Positions 8,668-17,861 of a stretch of DNA of 29,596 bases are shown in pieces. The notes under the pieces are model-generated. The model did not search any database and was not told the origin of the DNA. It worked only from the letters and a program-made list of their open reading frames with translations. The position numbers and the translations under genes are program-made. The DNA is taken from IMG/VR virus record IMGVR_UViG_3300027791_000092, positions 1-29,596 of that record; one strand, given 5' to 3'. This stretch comes from a virus. The first letter of the stretch is position 1. Each line of letters opens with the position of its first letter.

Positions 8668-9951
8668 TTATAGTTGCTTTATTTGATAACCCTCTCTCAT
8701 ATAGTGACCCATCCTGTTGGAAGCCTGTTTTTTAGCAGTATTCCCTTTTAGATGAATGTCTATGATGACAGGATCTCTCTTGCCCTCTTGTAGTCGTATG
8801 ACCCTGCCTATCAGCTGAGTCAAAAGAGGCTCGTTATTTATTGGTGTACCGAGTATTAGGCAGCTAAGATTGTTAACGGAGATACCTTCTGAAAAGATTG
8901 CTTGAGTACCAAAAAGAATGTCTTTTTTACCGCTTCTGATTTCAGTTAGGTGTGTTTCTCTATCTTCATGCGAGACCTCACCCGTAACACAAATTGCTCT
9001 ATCACCAGCCAGTTCGGCGCAGGCTTTCAAAAAGTGAACTCGATCGCTCACAACTAGCACCTTGTGCCCTTTTGCGGCGTAGGCCGCAGCAAGCATTGCC
9101 ACTGTGTGTCGATATTCCTCATTGTTAGCTAATGCCGTTACTCTGTTTGCCCAAGGTGTTCTGTTGCCATCCATAAATCTAACATCTGACTGCAAGACAT
9201 GGATAGTAGGCATCATGAAGTTCTCTTTTGGCGGCTTAAAGAGTTTATTTCCAAAGTAATCCCTAAAGACTACATGTTTCCCATCTTTTCTTTCTATAGT
9301 GCCGGATAGACCTAACTTATACCTTGCATAGTTAGTATCTATTATCTTAGAAAAGGTAGGAGAAGATACGTGATGCATTTCGTCCAGAATAATTGTTCCG
9401 AACTGATCTTTTATCTTCGGTAAGTTACGGTATAAAGTCTGGGTGTTGCCTATAGTGATAGCCTGGGAAGTATCAAAGTTTCCACTACCAATAATTCCTG
9501 GCGTAAACCCAAAGACTTTTTCTACCTCTTGTGCCCACTGATTTCTTAGGGGGACAGTGTGTGTTACAACGAGAGTTTTCTGACCTAGCTTACCAGCTAT
9601 AGCAAGACCTGTAAAAGTCTTGCCCCAACTGACCCAAGCGTTAATTATGGCGTTATCTTCGATCTCGTCATATACCAATTGTTGGCTTTCTCGTAGATCA
9701 AACCTAAAGTCAGGAAAGTCTACTGGTACATTTAAACGCTTATCAACAATCTCATAGTCTTCTGGTATCAAATCCGTTCTCCCGACAGGTATACTGACAA
9801 GATCCGTTTTAATGCGAGACATATTCTTTATAACCATAGGAGGTTCTGTAGGATTGTAAGACGGAATAGCATAAGTAAGTTCATTATTGATGAAATCCTT
9901 ATACTCTTGCGTCACCTCTAGGTAAATTCTATTGCTGATTACCGCTTTCAT
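8668..9951 (-). CDS. Superfamily 2 DNA helicase (UvsW / T5 D10-like)
   Basis: 427 aa. ATP-dependent helicase expected to remodel branched recombination intermediates. Motif I is the unusual AWVSWGKT (105-112, K111), with Trp where Gly or Ser is common. Motif II is DEMHH (190-194), motif III LSGTIER (215-221), and motif VI QLIGRVIRLQ near residue 385. The two RecA-like domains and a short N-terminal region (about 85 aa) fill the protein. The gene follows SHMT with stop and start nearly touching (TAAATG). A promoter for the next operon lies right after its stop codon. Confidence 0.92.
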   Translation of the reverse strand: MKAVISNRIYLEVTQEYKDFINNELTYAIPSYNPTEPPMVIKNMSRIKTDLVSIPVGRTDLIPEDYEIVDKRLNVPVDFPDFRFDLRESQQLVYDEIEDNAIINAWVSWGKTFTGLAIAGKLGQKTLVVTHTVPLRNQWAQEVEKVFGFTPGIIGSGNFDTSQAITIGNTQTLYRNLPKIKDQFGTIILDEMHHVSSPTFSKIIDTNYARYKLGLSGTIERKDGKHVVFRDYFGNKLFKPPKENFMMPTIHVLQSDVRFMDGNRTPWANRVTALANNEEYRHTVAMLAAAYAAKGHKVLVVSDRVHFLKACAELAGDRAICVTGEVSHEDRETHLTEIRSGKKDILFGTQAIFSEGISVNNLSCLILGTPINNEPLLTQLIGRVIRLQEGKRDPVIIDIHLKGNTAKKQASNRMGHYMREGYQIKQL

Positions 9952-11100
9952 TTATTGGCCTTCATTGATTATGTCAGATATTCTAATAGCTATTTCCATA
10001 AACTCCACATACTCTTTGCCTCTAGTAGTTTCTGCCGCAGTGCCTATGCGGATACCGCTAGTCTCTGTAAATGATCTATGGTCGTTTGGCACACCATTTT
10101 TATTTACGGTAATACCCTGTGCTTCCAGTGTATTCGCTAAAGCCTTACCACTCCATGCTGTGTTACTAAGATTTAATAGTAACAGATGGCTATCTGTACC
10201 AGATGTTTGAAGATCAATGTTGTTTTCTTTAAACTTTCTTGCCATGCACTGAGCATTAAACTTTACCTGTCTAGCGTATCTACTAAACTCTGGGGCCAAA
10301 GCCTCTATGAAGCACTGTGCTTTAGCAGCAATAATGTTCATTAAAGGACCGCCCTGAGTACCAGGAAATATAGCACTATTTATACGTTTAGTATAACCAG
10401 GATTGTTCCAAAGTATAATACCCCCTCGTGGCCCTCTTAGAGTTTTATGTGTTGTGCTAGTAACTACATCTGCAAAGTTTATAGGATTTTCGTAGGATTT
10501 TCCCGCTATGAGGCCGGAGTAGTGTGCCATATCTACTACTAGCTTAGCACCTACACTATCTGCTATCTCTCTGAAAAGCTCCCACTGTATTTGTCGTGGG
10601 TAGGCCGAAGCTCCCGCAACTATTACTTGTGGTTTTACCTCTTCAGCTTTATCTGCTACTAAATCGTAGTTGATCCAACCTTCTGGATCAACTCCGTAGG
10701 AAAAGCTCTGATAAACTTTTCCAGACTGATTTACACTTGCCCCATGAGACAAATGTCCTCCAGAGGCTAAATCCATACCCAATATTTTGTCACCCGGCTT
10801 TAGAAAAGCCTGATATACTGCTGTATTTGCATTAGCCCCGCTGTGAGGTTGAACATTGGCGAAATCTGAACCAAATACATCGCATACCTTAGAGATAGCA
10901 AGACTTTCAATAGCGTCCATGTTTTCACAGCCGTTGTAATACCTACGCCCAGGATAGCCCTCTGCGTATTTATTAGTAAATACTGATCCGCACAAAGCTC
11001 GCACTGCTTCAGATGCAAAGTTTTCGGAGGCTATAAGCTCTATAGTCTCGTTCTGTCTTTCAATCTCGTCTCCGAGTATGTTATATATTTGTCTGTCCAT
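9952..11100 (-). CDS. glyA: Serine hydroxymethyltransferase
   Basis: 382 aa, slightly shorter than bacterial GlyA (about 417). PLP enzyme converting serine and tetrahydrofolate to glycine and 5,10-methylene-THF. Conserved blocks: IELIASENFAS (20-30), YAEGYPGRRYYNG (45-57), H86 in QPHSGANAN, D190-x-x-H193, and the PLP lysine K219 in STTHKTLRGPRGG. In this phage its likely purpose is to feed one-carbon units to the ThyX encoded at 22903; ThyX releases THF directly, so no dihydrofolate reductase would be needed. It sits between PhoH and the SF2 helicase with 1-2 nt spacing. Confidence 0.96.
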   Translation of the reverse strand: MDRQIYNILGDEIERQNETIELIASENFASEAVRALCGSVFTNKYAEGYPGRRYYNGCENMDAIESLAISKVCDVFGSDFANVQPHSGANANTAVYQAFLKPGDKILGMDLASGGHLSHGASVNQSGKVYQSFSYGVDPEGWINYDLVADKAEEVKPQVIVAGASAYPRQIQWELFREIADSVGAKLVVDMAHYSGLIAGKSYENPINFADVVTSTTHKTLRGPRGGIILWNNPGYTKRINSAIFPGTQGGPLMNIIAAKAQCFIEALAPEFSRYARQVKFNAQCMARKFKENNIDLQTSGTDSHLLLLNLSNTAWSGKALANTLEAQGITVNKNGVPNDHRSFTETSGIRIGTAAETTRGKEYVEFMEIAIRISDIINEGQ

Positions 11101-11101
11101 A

Positions 11102-11761
11102 TTATAGTCCTAGTTCTGTCTTTGCTGTTATATAACTCTTTACGAATTCACTTCTTACAATATCTTTAATCTCAAAGTCGATTAGGTCAAACTGCTCCAT
11201 TCGCTTTAAGATAGAGACAAATTGCTCTAAACCATTCTTACCCAGATCAGACTGTCGGAAGTCACCACAAAAGATAACCCTACAGTTTTCACCAACTCTC
11301 GTAATAATAGAGTCTAGCTCATGCAATGTCATGTTTTGACACTCATCTATAATGATTACTGCGTCTCTCAGAGTAATTCCCCTGATAAAAGATGTAGTCA
11401 TAAAATGAACTATACTCTTTTGCTTCAGTATCTCATAAGCGTCCCCTCTTCCGAATAGCTCTACAGCTATATCTTTGTAGGGTGCTTCATAGATTGCACT
11501 TTTCTCTTTCTCGTTTCCTGGAAGAAATCCAATATCCCTAGTGGGTACTGCACTTCTTAGAATAACCAAATTATTATAACAGCCTTTGATCATATCATCG
11601 AAAGCAAGGTAACAAGAAATAAAAGTCTTCCCTGTTCCTGCGACCCCGTGGAGCAGCAGATGTTTATTGCTTTCAAAAGCTAGTAATTGGTTCTGTGTTA
11701 GAGGTTCTATTTCTTGTAATGTAAGACTTGCTCCAGCAAGAGTTCTTCTATTTTTAGCCAT
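11102..11761 (-). CDS. phoH: PhoH-like ATPase
   Basis: 219 aa. P-loop NTPase of the PhoH family, very common in marine phages; the biochemical role there is unsettled (RNA or phosphate-stress related functions have been proposed). A Q-motif-like LTQNQLLAF (21-29) precedes Walker A GVAGTGKT (39-46); Walker B is IIIDECQN (136-143); FCGDFRQSD is the sensor-like segment. No KH or PIN domain is attached. It lies in the polymerase operon, between an unknown gene and SHMT. Confidence 0.93.
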   Translation of the reverse strand: MAKNRRTLAGASLTLQEIEPLTQNQLLAFESNKHLLLHGVAGTGKTFISCYLAFDDMIKGCYNNLVILRSAVPTRDIGFLPGNEKEKSAIYEAPYKDIAVELFGRGDAYEILKQKSIVHFMTTSFIRGITLRDAVIIIDECQNMTLHELDSIITRVGENCRVIFCGDFRQSDLGKNGLEQFVSILKRMEQFDLIDFEIKDIVRSEFVKSYITAKTELGL

Positions 11762-11766
11762 ATTAT

Positions 11767-12261
11767 TTATACTTTTCTTCGAGTGTCAGACTCTTTGTTT
11801 TCTGAGTACTCGTATAACACCCATGGTGCGTTATTAAGATGTAAAATGCCCGCCCAAGCAAACTCTGGCAAAGGCGGACGTGGTACAGCAAAAGGGTAGG
11901 ATATGCCCTTCAGCCACAGCACTGAAGCAGTTTCTTTTCTAACTACTTTCTCTATACTATAATACTTCAAAGGAACCATTTTAGTTTTAGAGTAGATAAA
12001 GGGAGTACCTTTGTTATCTATGTAGGTATTTTTACTCTGCTTCAGTATTCCTACTGGCGTTTCTATACACTTTTTAAGTGTGTACAAACTTTTAAAAGGA
12101 GTCTGTATTCTTCTAGCTCCTAGAGTCTTACCTGACATATTCTTATCATCCAATAACTCGTTATCAAGATATAAGAGTCCGTCAGTAAATGTCCAGTTGC
12201 TAGATCCTATCGGAAATACAGGGAACTCTACTTTGTGTAGGTTAGAGTAAGTAACTACCAT
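11767..12261 (-). CDS. Hypothetical phage protein in the polymerase operon
   Basis: 164 aa, not recognised. No membrane segment or known catalytic motif. It is basic in the middle (KTLGARRIQTPFKSLYTLKK) and rich in aromatic residues, with a Pro-rich stretch VPRPPLPEFAW near 127-137. The start lies inside the last 20 nt of the DNA polymerase gene, so the two are translationally coupled; PhoH follows after 5 nt. A replication-accessory role is a guess from position only. Confidence 0.75.
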   Translation of the reverse strand: MVVTYSNLHKVEFPVFPIGSSNWTFTDGLLYLDNELLDDKNMSGKTLGARRIQTPFKSLYTLKKCIETPVGILKQSKNTYIDNKGTPFIYSKTKMVPLKYYSIEKVVRKETASVLWLKGISYPFAVPRPPLPEFAWAGILHLNNAPWVLYEYSENKESDTRRKV

Positions 12262-14521
12262 ACTGCTTCTCGAATTTACCTAAAGAATAATCTTCGTGTA
12301 CATCAAAGTCGCAGCCAACAGGTGTACCAGGAATGCTTACACCACGATCCATTTGTATAAACTCTCTGAGTTTATCTGAATAATGTTCTATCTCATCCTC
12401 TGGTACTTCAGCTAGAATAGAGTCGTGTACAAGAGCAAAGATGCGAGCACCCATCTTGTTAACACGAATATACTCTGACATATCAATACCGCCCAAAAGG
12501 TTGATATCTGATGCAGGTGACTGTACTAGAAAGTTCAGCCCTGATCTGATACTATGACTCTTGATACCTTTGTCCTCTGAAGCAACATTAGGTAGTCTGC
12601 GTTTGCGACCGAAGTAGCTATAGATAAATCCATTTACTTCTATTGACTTCTGGTTCTTCTCTAGCCAAGATTTTAGCTTGTGGAAAGATCTGAAATAGTC
12701 GTCAATAACTTCTTGTGCCTCACTACGGCTAAAGTGTTTGCCGGAATCTGTTGTTACTTGCTGTGAGATTTTATTAGCTCCAGCGCCGTACATGATACCA
12801 AAGGTTACAGCTTTCGCCGCTTGTCTTTGCATCGGATATAGTTCTGCAACTTCTTCTGGCTCACAGGCTAGTCTAAATACTCTATGTGCAATGTTACTGT
12901 GGAAGTTACCGCCGGAACGGAATACATCCATCAGTGCCTGGTCATTAGCTAGAACAGCGGCAACATACACCTCTGCTGTAGTTAAGTCCATTGCGACAAT
13001 TTTATTGCCGGGTGCAGCTTTAATGCAACCTTTGACAATAGGGTTATCACGAGGTAATTGTTGCATATTTAACTTACCAGAGGAAGACAGACGACCACTG
13101 GTAGTTCCATGAAGATTGAAATTAGTACGCAGTCTGTTATCTCTATCAAGCTGCGGAATAATCTTATCTAAGTAAGTATTCTTGATCTTAGACTTTTGTC
13201 GTATCTCAAGGATGTGCTTGGGTACTGGATGTTTTCTACTAAGTTCTTCCAGAACTTCTGCATCAGTAGAGTTTGCACCTGTGCCAGTCTTCTTGCCTGT
13301 GGGCTGTAAGCCGATATAGTCAAAAAGAAGTGCACGAAGTTGTACTGTACTATTTGCATTGAAGGGTTTGCCCTGAGCAGTTTCAAACTTACTAATTTCT
13401 GGTACCTTGTAAAGCTCCTCGATAGCAACGTCGATGTTGTCCTGCATAAGCTCCTGAGCAACAGACAAGCGTGATGGATCAAACGGAACACCATTATCTT
13501 GTGTAGTTAGAAGAAATCTAACCCCAGGAATAAGAATGTTATCGTATACCCACTTTAGCTTAGGGTTCTGTTTAATTTTTACAAATTTCTCAAAGAGAGC
13601 GAAAGTACAGACAGCATCCATAGCTGCGTAAGTTTTCATAGTATCGAATGGAATCATATCCCAAGTGAAACTTGCTTGGTTCAAACCATTAGCTCGCTTA
13701 TGTTGATCTATCCAATCATACATAGGCTTTTCGTAATCACCGTAAGGTGTGAACTTAATAGCTAACTGCTTGAGGCCATGCCCACCAGGGTTTTCATCAA
13801 TTAGATAATGCAGTAACATAGTATCTTCGAATTTAGGAAAAACGAAGTTAAAGTGATACTGGAAGAACGCTAAGTCGAACTTCGCATTGTGGAAGATAAC
13901 TGTGCGATTTAGGAATAATTCGCGTAGCATATCTTCTATCTCTTCGTCAAAGCAATCTGTATCTATATAGACCCCGCTGAGACCGTTATACGACATAGAG
14001 ATGCCGATAACGTGGCCGTTGCGAGGATATAGACCAGTAGTCTCTGAGTCAAGAGCAATTAGGTCATGACCATCAAAGTCTAGAGCACCCTGAATCCACT
14101 TCTTAGCTTCTTCAGTGTCTTGTATACCTCTAGCGATGGTTTCATCAATGATTATATCTTCTATCTCACCATTAATGTAAGCTATGATACTATCTTTAGA
14201 TGATTCCCAAGTCTTACGAGCTTCTGGCTTGAAGGCAAGCATAGCTGGGTTAATCACAGGCAGGAACTTACCTTCTACTTTTTTACCAGAATATTCCGTG
14301 ACTGAATTGATTTTTGTAAAGTATTTCAGTGCATCACTACCTACTAGGATAATCCATTCATAGGCATCTGTATCTATAACGATGTCACAGTCTTTTTTTA
14401 ATACTTTTTTAAGTGTGGAATCGGAACACAATTGGTAACGATCAAACTCGAAAGCCCCTTCAAACTCTTTTTGGAAGTCTGTGCGGCTTGATTTAGTTTC
14501 TACTAATGCAACTTTAGGCAT
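12242..14521 (-). CDS. polA: Family A DNA polymerase with 3'-5' exonuclease and N-terminal UDG-like region
   Basis: 759 aa. Replicative polymerase. Residues about 1-115 look like a uracil-DNA-glycosylase-type fold (VGSDALKYF, then FLPVINPAML where HPS is expected), probably without catalysis. Exonuclease motifs: LDSETTG (D158, E160), FHNAKFD (210-216), YAAMD (298-302). Polymerase motif A is MDLTTAEVYVAA with D512; motif B RQAAKAVTFGIMYG (R566, K570, F574, Y578); motif C LVHDSIL (H699, D700) with Ser replacing the usual Glu after HD. No 5' nuclease domain, that activity being on the separate flap endonuclease. F574 matches E. coli position 762, a residue often seen in virulent phages. Primase gene overlaps its start by 8 nt. 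Confidence 0.96.
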   Translation of the reverse strand: MPKVALVETKSSRTDFQKEFEGAFEFDRYQLCSDSTLKKVLKKDCDIVIDTDAYEWIILVGSDALKYFTKINSVTEYSGKKVEGKFLPVINPAMLAFKPEARKTWESSKDSIIAYINGEIEDIIIDETIARGIQDTEEAKKWIQGALDFDGHDLIALDSETTGLYPRNGHVIGISMSYNGLSGVYIDTDCFDEEIEDMLRELFLNRTVIFHNAKFDLAFFQYHFNFVFPKFEDTMLLHYLIDENPGGHGLKQLAIKFTPYGDYEKPMYDWIDQHKRANGLNQASFTWDMIPFDTMKTYAAMDAVCTFALFEKFVKIKQNPKLKWVYDNILIPGVRFLLTTQDNGVPFDPSRLSVAQELMQDNIDVAIEELYKVPEISKFETAQGKPFNANSTVQLRALLFDYIGLQPTGKKTGTGANSTDAEVLEELSRKHPVPKHILEIRQKSKIKNTYLDKIIPQLDRDNRLRTNFNLHGTTSGRLSSSGKLNMQQLPRDNPIVKGCIKAAPGNKIVAMDLTTAEVYVAAVLANDQALMDVFRSGGNFHSNIAHRVFRLACEPEEVAELYPMQRQAAKAVTFGIMYGAGANKISQQVTTDSGKHFSRSEAQEVIDDYFRSFHKLKSWLEKNQKSIEVNGFIYSYFGRKRRLPNVASEDKGIKSHSIRSGLNFLVQSPASDINLLGGIDMSEYIRVNKMGARIFALVHDSILAEVPEDEIEHYSDKLREFIQMDRGVSIPGTPVGCDFDVHEDYSLGKFEKQYGSYLL

Positions 14522-15341
14522 ATAATTTTCTCTTTAGTCCAGTTACTTGAGATTGGGTAAGTGCTCCAGGATCAGTGTCTTTAAGATTCACGTTCCTAGA
14601 TACGAGACCAACTTTCTCGCACATTACCTTGATGTTTTGTGCAGCTTTCTGTCCTGCTTCGTCTCCATCAAAAAAGATAGCTATCTTAGAGCAGCCCTGC
14701 ATAGAGAGCATTCTTAACTTATCTTCATTGATATTCATTGTGCCGAAGCAGCATACTGCGTTCTCTAGTCCTTTATCATGTAAGTTGATTACATCATAAA
14801 TACCTTCTACTAGAATTATTTCTCCGAGTAGGGGAAATACCTGTGGAAACAAGGGCAGCTTTGCTCCTGGTGGTGTAAATTTATACTTAGGAATACCACT
14901 AGCGGTATGTCTACCTTGAAAAGCTACTATCTTTCCAGAGATATTTCTAATAGGAAAGTTAATCCTACTGATATAGTCTGGGTCTGTGTGTTCAAACGCC
15001 TCAAACTTTCTATAAGTTTTAGGTGTGATGTTACGCCAATTGCCTACATAAGGCATATAGTTTTTCGGGAAGGAGAGGCCGACAGACTCTGCTTTCTTCT
15101 CCTGGATCTTACGCTTCATTGTCTCTCTCTTGAGCTGAAATCCAGAGGCTGTCTCTCCAAAGAATGTAAACAAGTTACCCTTATACTCACAAGCAAAGCA
15201 ATTGAATCTACCATCAATCTGATCAATTCTCATGCTAGGATTACTGTCATCATGCTCAGGGTTCAAGCACTTAACAACAAAGTCTTTACCTTTAGGGATG
15301 AAAGCAATCTGCTTCTGATTTAATAACTCTTCTACGTTCAT
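14514..15341 (-). CDS. DNA primase, zinc-finger plus TOPRIM
   Basis: 275 aa, a compact DnaG-type primase. It makes RNA primers for the polymerase. N-terminal zinc-binding module: C25, H30, C48, C51 (CLNPEHDDSNPSM then FNCFACEYKG). TOPRIM core: LVEGIYDV (E179, D182) and FFDGDEAGQ (D224, D226). There is no helicase domain; the DnaB-like helicase is encoded separately at 15704. Start ATG follows the upstream stop closely (TAAATG) and the end overlaps polymerase by 8 nt. Confidence 0.95.
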   Translation of the reverse strand: MNVEELLNQKQIAFIPKGKDFVVKCLNPEHDDSNPSMRIDQIDGRFNCFACEYKGNLFTFFGETASGFQLKRETMKRKIQEKKAESVGLSFPKNYMPYVGNWRNITPKTYRKFEAFEHTDPDYISRINFPIRNISGKIVAFQGRHTASGIPKYKFTPPGAKLPLFPQVFPLLGEIILVEGIYDVINLHDKGLENAVCCFGTMNINEDKLRMLSMQGCSKIAIFFDGDEAGQKAAQNIKVMCEKVGLVSRNVNLKDTDPGALTQSQVTGLKRKLYA

Positions 15342-15641
15342 TTACTTACCGATATGTTTTATGTCGTCATTAGGAATAACTTGGTATGTACCCTTGTTGT
15401 AAGGAATACTAATCGTATAATTACTACTAATATCTTTCTTGAACTGTGCATCCTTGTCTCGCTGCATTTCTGGAGCTGGAATGAAAGGAGCGGATCTGTG
15501 CTTGTGCCAGACAGGATCTATAGCGAATACGCTGTCTGCTTTTATCTTTAGTGGTATGAAGGGTGCTTTTGAACGTGATTTATACACTCGCTTTTTCCTT
15601 CTGCCTGAAGTTGTATGTGACATACTTCCGTGAATAATCAT
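15342..15641 (-). CDS. Small basic hypothetical protein, first gene of primase-polymerase operon
   Basis: 99 aa, not recognised. Strongly basic N-terminus (GRRKKRVYKSRSK, 13-25) and two repeated short pieces (KAPFIP at 25-30 and SAPFIP at 50-55). No membrane segment. The start ATG has AGGA/GGAAG five to six nt upstream and lies about 20 nt after the transcription start predicted from the promoter at 15668. The basic tail suggests nucleic-acid contact, but function is unknown. Confidence 0.8.
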   Translation of the reverse strand: MIIHGSMSHTTSGRRKKRVYKSRSKAPFIPLKIKADSVFAIDPVWHKHRSAPFIPAPEMQRDKDAQFKKDISSNYTISIPYNKGTYQVIPNDDIKHIGK

Positions 15642-15667
15642 ATGCTTCCTCGATTGTGAGAATGTAT

Positions 15668-15706
15668 ATTATACTAGATTCAGCTAGAAAAGTCAAGAAC
15701 TATTTA
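15668..15706 (-). promoter_or_regulatory. Sigma70 promoter for primase-polymerase operon
   Basis: Minus strand: TTGACT (15696-15691), 17 nt spacer, TATAAT (15673-15668), preceded by AAATAGTTC. The DnaB-like helicase stop codon lies inside the upstream box. Drives 15641 down to the SF2 helicase at 8668. Confidence 0.92.
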
Positions 15707-17059
15707 GAAGGCGACATCATCAATATCTTCATCTATCTTGTGCTCTGACACTTCTCTCTCTGCAGGAGACATGGCAGACTCTGGGCCAATCTTCATTGTT
15801 TCCCAGTCCATCTTAGATGTAAAAGATAGCTGCGCGGCGGAACGCATTTTAACACAGTTAAACGTGATACAGTTGTCTTCGTGCTCATACGCTTCTAGCG
15901 CATAGGCAGCATCAGCTGAGTCAAGAATACCTTTTGCAAAACGCGCTTCACCGGTAGCGTCAGTCTGATAAGGAGATATGACAGTACATTCGTACTCTTG
16001 TGCCATACTCTTTAGGGCTTTGCTTACTTCTATTTGTTCAGTCCAATCGTACTGTCCAGAACGAGATGGGATAGCGGAGCGTTTCACTTGGTTAATGTAG
16101 TCTACCAAGATAACCCCGACGTTGAGAGCTTTCACTTTCTTGTCCAATTCGGCCTTAATTTTTGCCAGAGTAAGGCCTGGATCATAAATCACATCTAGCT
16201 GCTGAGTTGGGAGAAGCTCAGTAGTAGTTGATAAATTATGATGAAACTTCTCGAAGTCGCGGTGTTCTCGATATTCCTGTAAACGATCTTGGCCATCCGT
16301 ATAACGACTAGCCCACCAACCCGCTACTTTTTCCCATTCTGTTACATTAAGATTTTTCGTGCGCAGACGAGAAAAAGGTATTCCCGTTGCAATAGAACAT
16401 ACTCTCTGAAGGATTGAACGACTATCCATTTCAATAGTGAAATACATAGCCGAACGACCACTCTCAAAGACAGTATGAGCAATATTTGCACAGGTAAGAG
16501 ACTTGCCTGCTCCACGACGACCACCAAGAAGAACAAGATCTCTGGGAGAGAACTGTATCTGGTAATCGTACTCAGCGTTTAGGCCGAGGGGCAGGTATTT
16601 GCCAATCTCTTCATCATCTTCAAACAGTTGAATACGTTGCATACTCTCCTGCGGTAGTTCTAGGTCAACTTTCTTTTCAACATCTAGAACAATCTGATGT
16701 AAGTGTGCTACTGATTCTTCTGCATCTTCAAAAGCTACAGAGTTATCAATATAATCCTCTAGGGAATCTAAGATTTCCTTTTGGGTATACTCGTTCTTGA
16801 GATATTGTAGCAGCATAAATGCATCTACATCAACTTCCACACTCTCGATTGCATATAGCTTTTCAATAGTTGCAGAGTCACGTATCTCAAACTTCAAGTC
16901 TTCAAAGGTTGGTAGGTGGTGAAACTTATCGTAATGCCTATCAATTGTGTTAAACACAGTATGATACTCTGTAGGCAAATAATCCTTACGAACGGAACTC
17001 CAGGTTTCGAAATCCTGTAACGTAAGTACTTGCTTTATTAGCGCACTAGCAATATTCAA
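15704..17059 (-). CDS. DnaB-like replicative helicase (SF4)
   Basis: About 451 aa. Hexameric RecA-fold helicase that unwinds the fork. An N-terminal helical domain (about 1-130, primase-interacting in DnaB) leads to the core: Walker A GGRRGAGKS (residues 179-187 with this start), FTIEM (catalytic Glu), Walker B VILVDYINQ, and the H4 region ISPYQTDATGEARF. I place the start at TTG 17059, which has GGGAG five nt upstream; the longer reading from TTG 17071 lacks a clear site. It follows a strong hairpin terminator, and I see no consensus promoter in the gap, so expression may depend on partial read-through from the ligase operon. Confidence 0.94.
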   Translation of the reverse strand: MNIASALIKQVLTLQDFETWSSVRKDYLPTEYHTVFNTIDRHYDKFHHLPTFEDLKFEIRDSATIEKLYAIESVEVDVDAFMLLQYLKNEYTQKEILDSLEDYIDNSVAFEDAEESVAHLHQIVLDVEKKVDLELPQESMQRIQLFEDDEEIGKYLPLGLNAEYDYQIQFSPRDLVLLGGRRGAGKSLTCANIAHTVFESGRSAMYFTIEMDSRSILQRVCSIATGIPFSRLRTKNLNVTEWEKVAGWWASRYTDGQDRLQEYREHRDFEKFHHNLSTTTELLPTQQLDVIYDPGLTLAKIKAELDKKVKALNVGVILVDYINQVKRSAIPSRSGQYDWTEQIEVSKALKSMAQEYECTVISPYQTDATGEARFAKGILDSADAAYALEAYEHEDNCITFNCVKMRSAAQLSFTSKMDWETMKIGPESAMSPAEREVSEHKIDEDIDDVAF

Positions 17060-17076
17060 AGTAACTCCCAACCAAC

Positions 17077-17114
17077 CAAAAAGTAGTAGCTATCTGGCAA
17101 AAGATAACTACTAC
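17077..17114 (-). terminator. Intrinsic terminator after the repeated-HTH gene
   Basis: A 13-bp stem with one mismatch (17102-17114 with 17083-17095, 6-nt loop) is followed on the minus strand by CTTTTTGG. It lies between the repeated-HTH gene and the DnaB-like helicase, whose start is 18 nt further on. Confidence 0.8.
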
Positions 17115-17132
17115 CAACTTATTTACGAAAGA

Positions 17133-17858
17133 TTAGCCAGCGGCTTTTTCTTTCTTCGCAGCACCGTCATAGTCGGAAGCGACCAAGCCACGACGGGTCA
17201 ACATAGTCTTTACACCACGAGCAGTCTTACCAATGTTTTCTGCAATAGCTTCCACTGTCATGCTTGAGATATCACCCAAGTCTGCTAATGGATCTTCTTT
17301 TGCTGAACCTTTGGTATGTTCCTGACGAGGAATACCATCAATGTCACCAGAGCGAAGCAAGCTAAGAGCTTTACCACGTACTGAGTTTACACTGCGGTCT
17401 AGAGCGTCTGCGATCTGCTCAACGAAAGCACCATCATTAACCATTGAAACAAAAGTTTCCTCTTCATCAGGGTTATAGGTACGAACGGCTTCTACTTTAG
17501 GAGCAGGCTTAACGTGATCTGTCAGTTCCATAGAAAGAATCTTTCCTTGGATTGACTTAGCAGAGAAAGCGCCTGATTCAAAGTTATCAGCGATTTGAGC
17601 ATAAGTATATTCACCACTGTTGTCAGACACGAATGTCTGCAAAGTAGCTTCTTGTGCTTCCGTGAAAGCACGGGCAGAGGAGGCTGACGCCAGCTCTACA
17701 TCAAAACCCATCTTACGCAGTTTGCTAGAAACTGAACGGGTTGAGGTTTCAAGGTTTTCTGCTGCTTCTGCAACAGTTGCTTGAGAAATAGGTGTTTCGT
17801 TACCGACGAAGCTAGTAAGCTGTTCGGTACGTTCTTCGGTCCACTTTGGCAATGCCAT
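17133..17858 (-). CDS. DNA-binding protein with four helix-turn-helix (Myb/SANT-like) units
   Basis: 241 aa. Residues about 5-52, 64-112, 125-171 and 195-230 each follow one scheme: two helices, then a recognition-like helix ending in phrases such as TRSVSSKLRKMGF, AKSIQGKILSMEL, VNSVRGKALSLLRSG and ARGVKTMLTRRGL. This looks like serial duplication of a small DNA-binding fold. Linkers and the C-terminus are Ala/Lys-rich. Size and setting recall the abundant DNA-binding protein D5 of T5, but I cannot show homology. Likely roles are transcription control or coating of DNA. ATG with GGAG eight nt upstream; co-transcribed behind the ligase C-terminal subunit and ended by its own terminator. Confidence 0.85.
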   Translation of the reverse strand: MALPKWTEERTEQLTSFVGNETPISQATVAEAAENLETSTRSVSSKLRKMGFDVELASASSARAFTEAQEATLQTFVSDNSGEYTYAQIADNFESGAFSAKSIQGKILSMELTDHVKPAPKVEAVRTYNPDEEETFVSMVNDGAFVEQIADALDRSVNSVRGKALSLLRSGDIDGIPRQEHTKGSAKEDPLADLGDISSMTVEAIAENIGKTARGVKTMLTRRGLVASDYDGAAKKEKAAG

Positions 17859-17861
17859 GTT

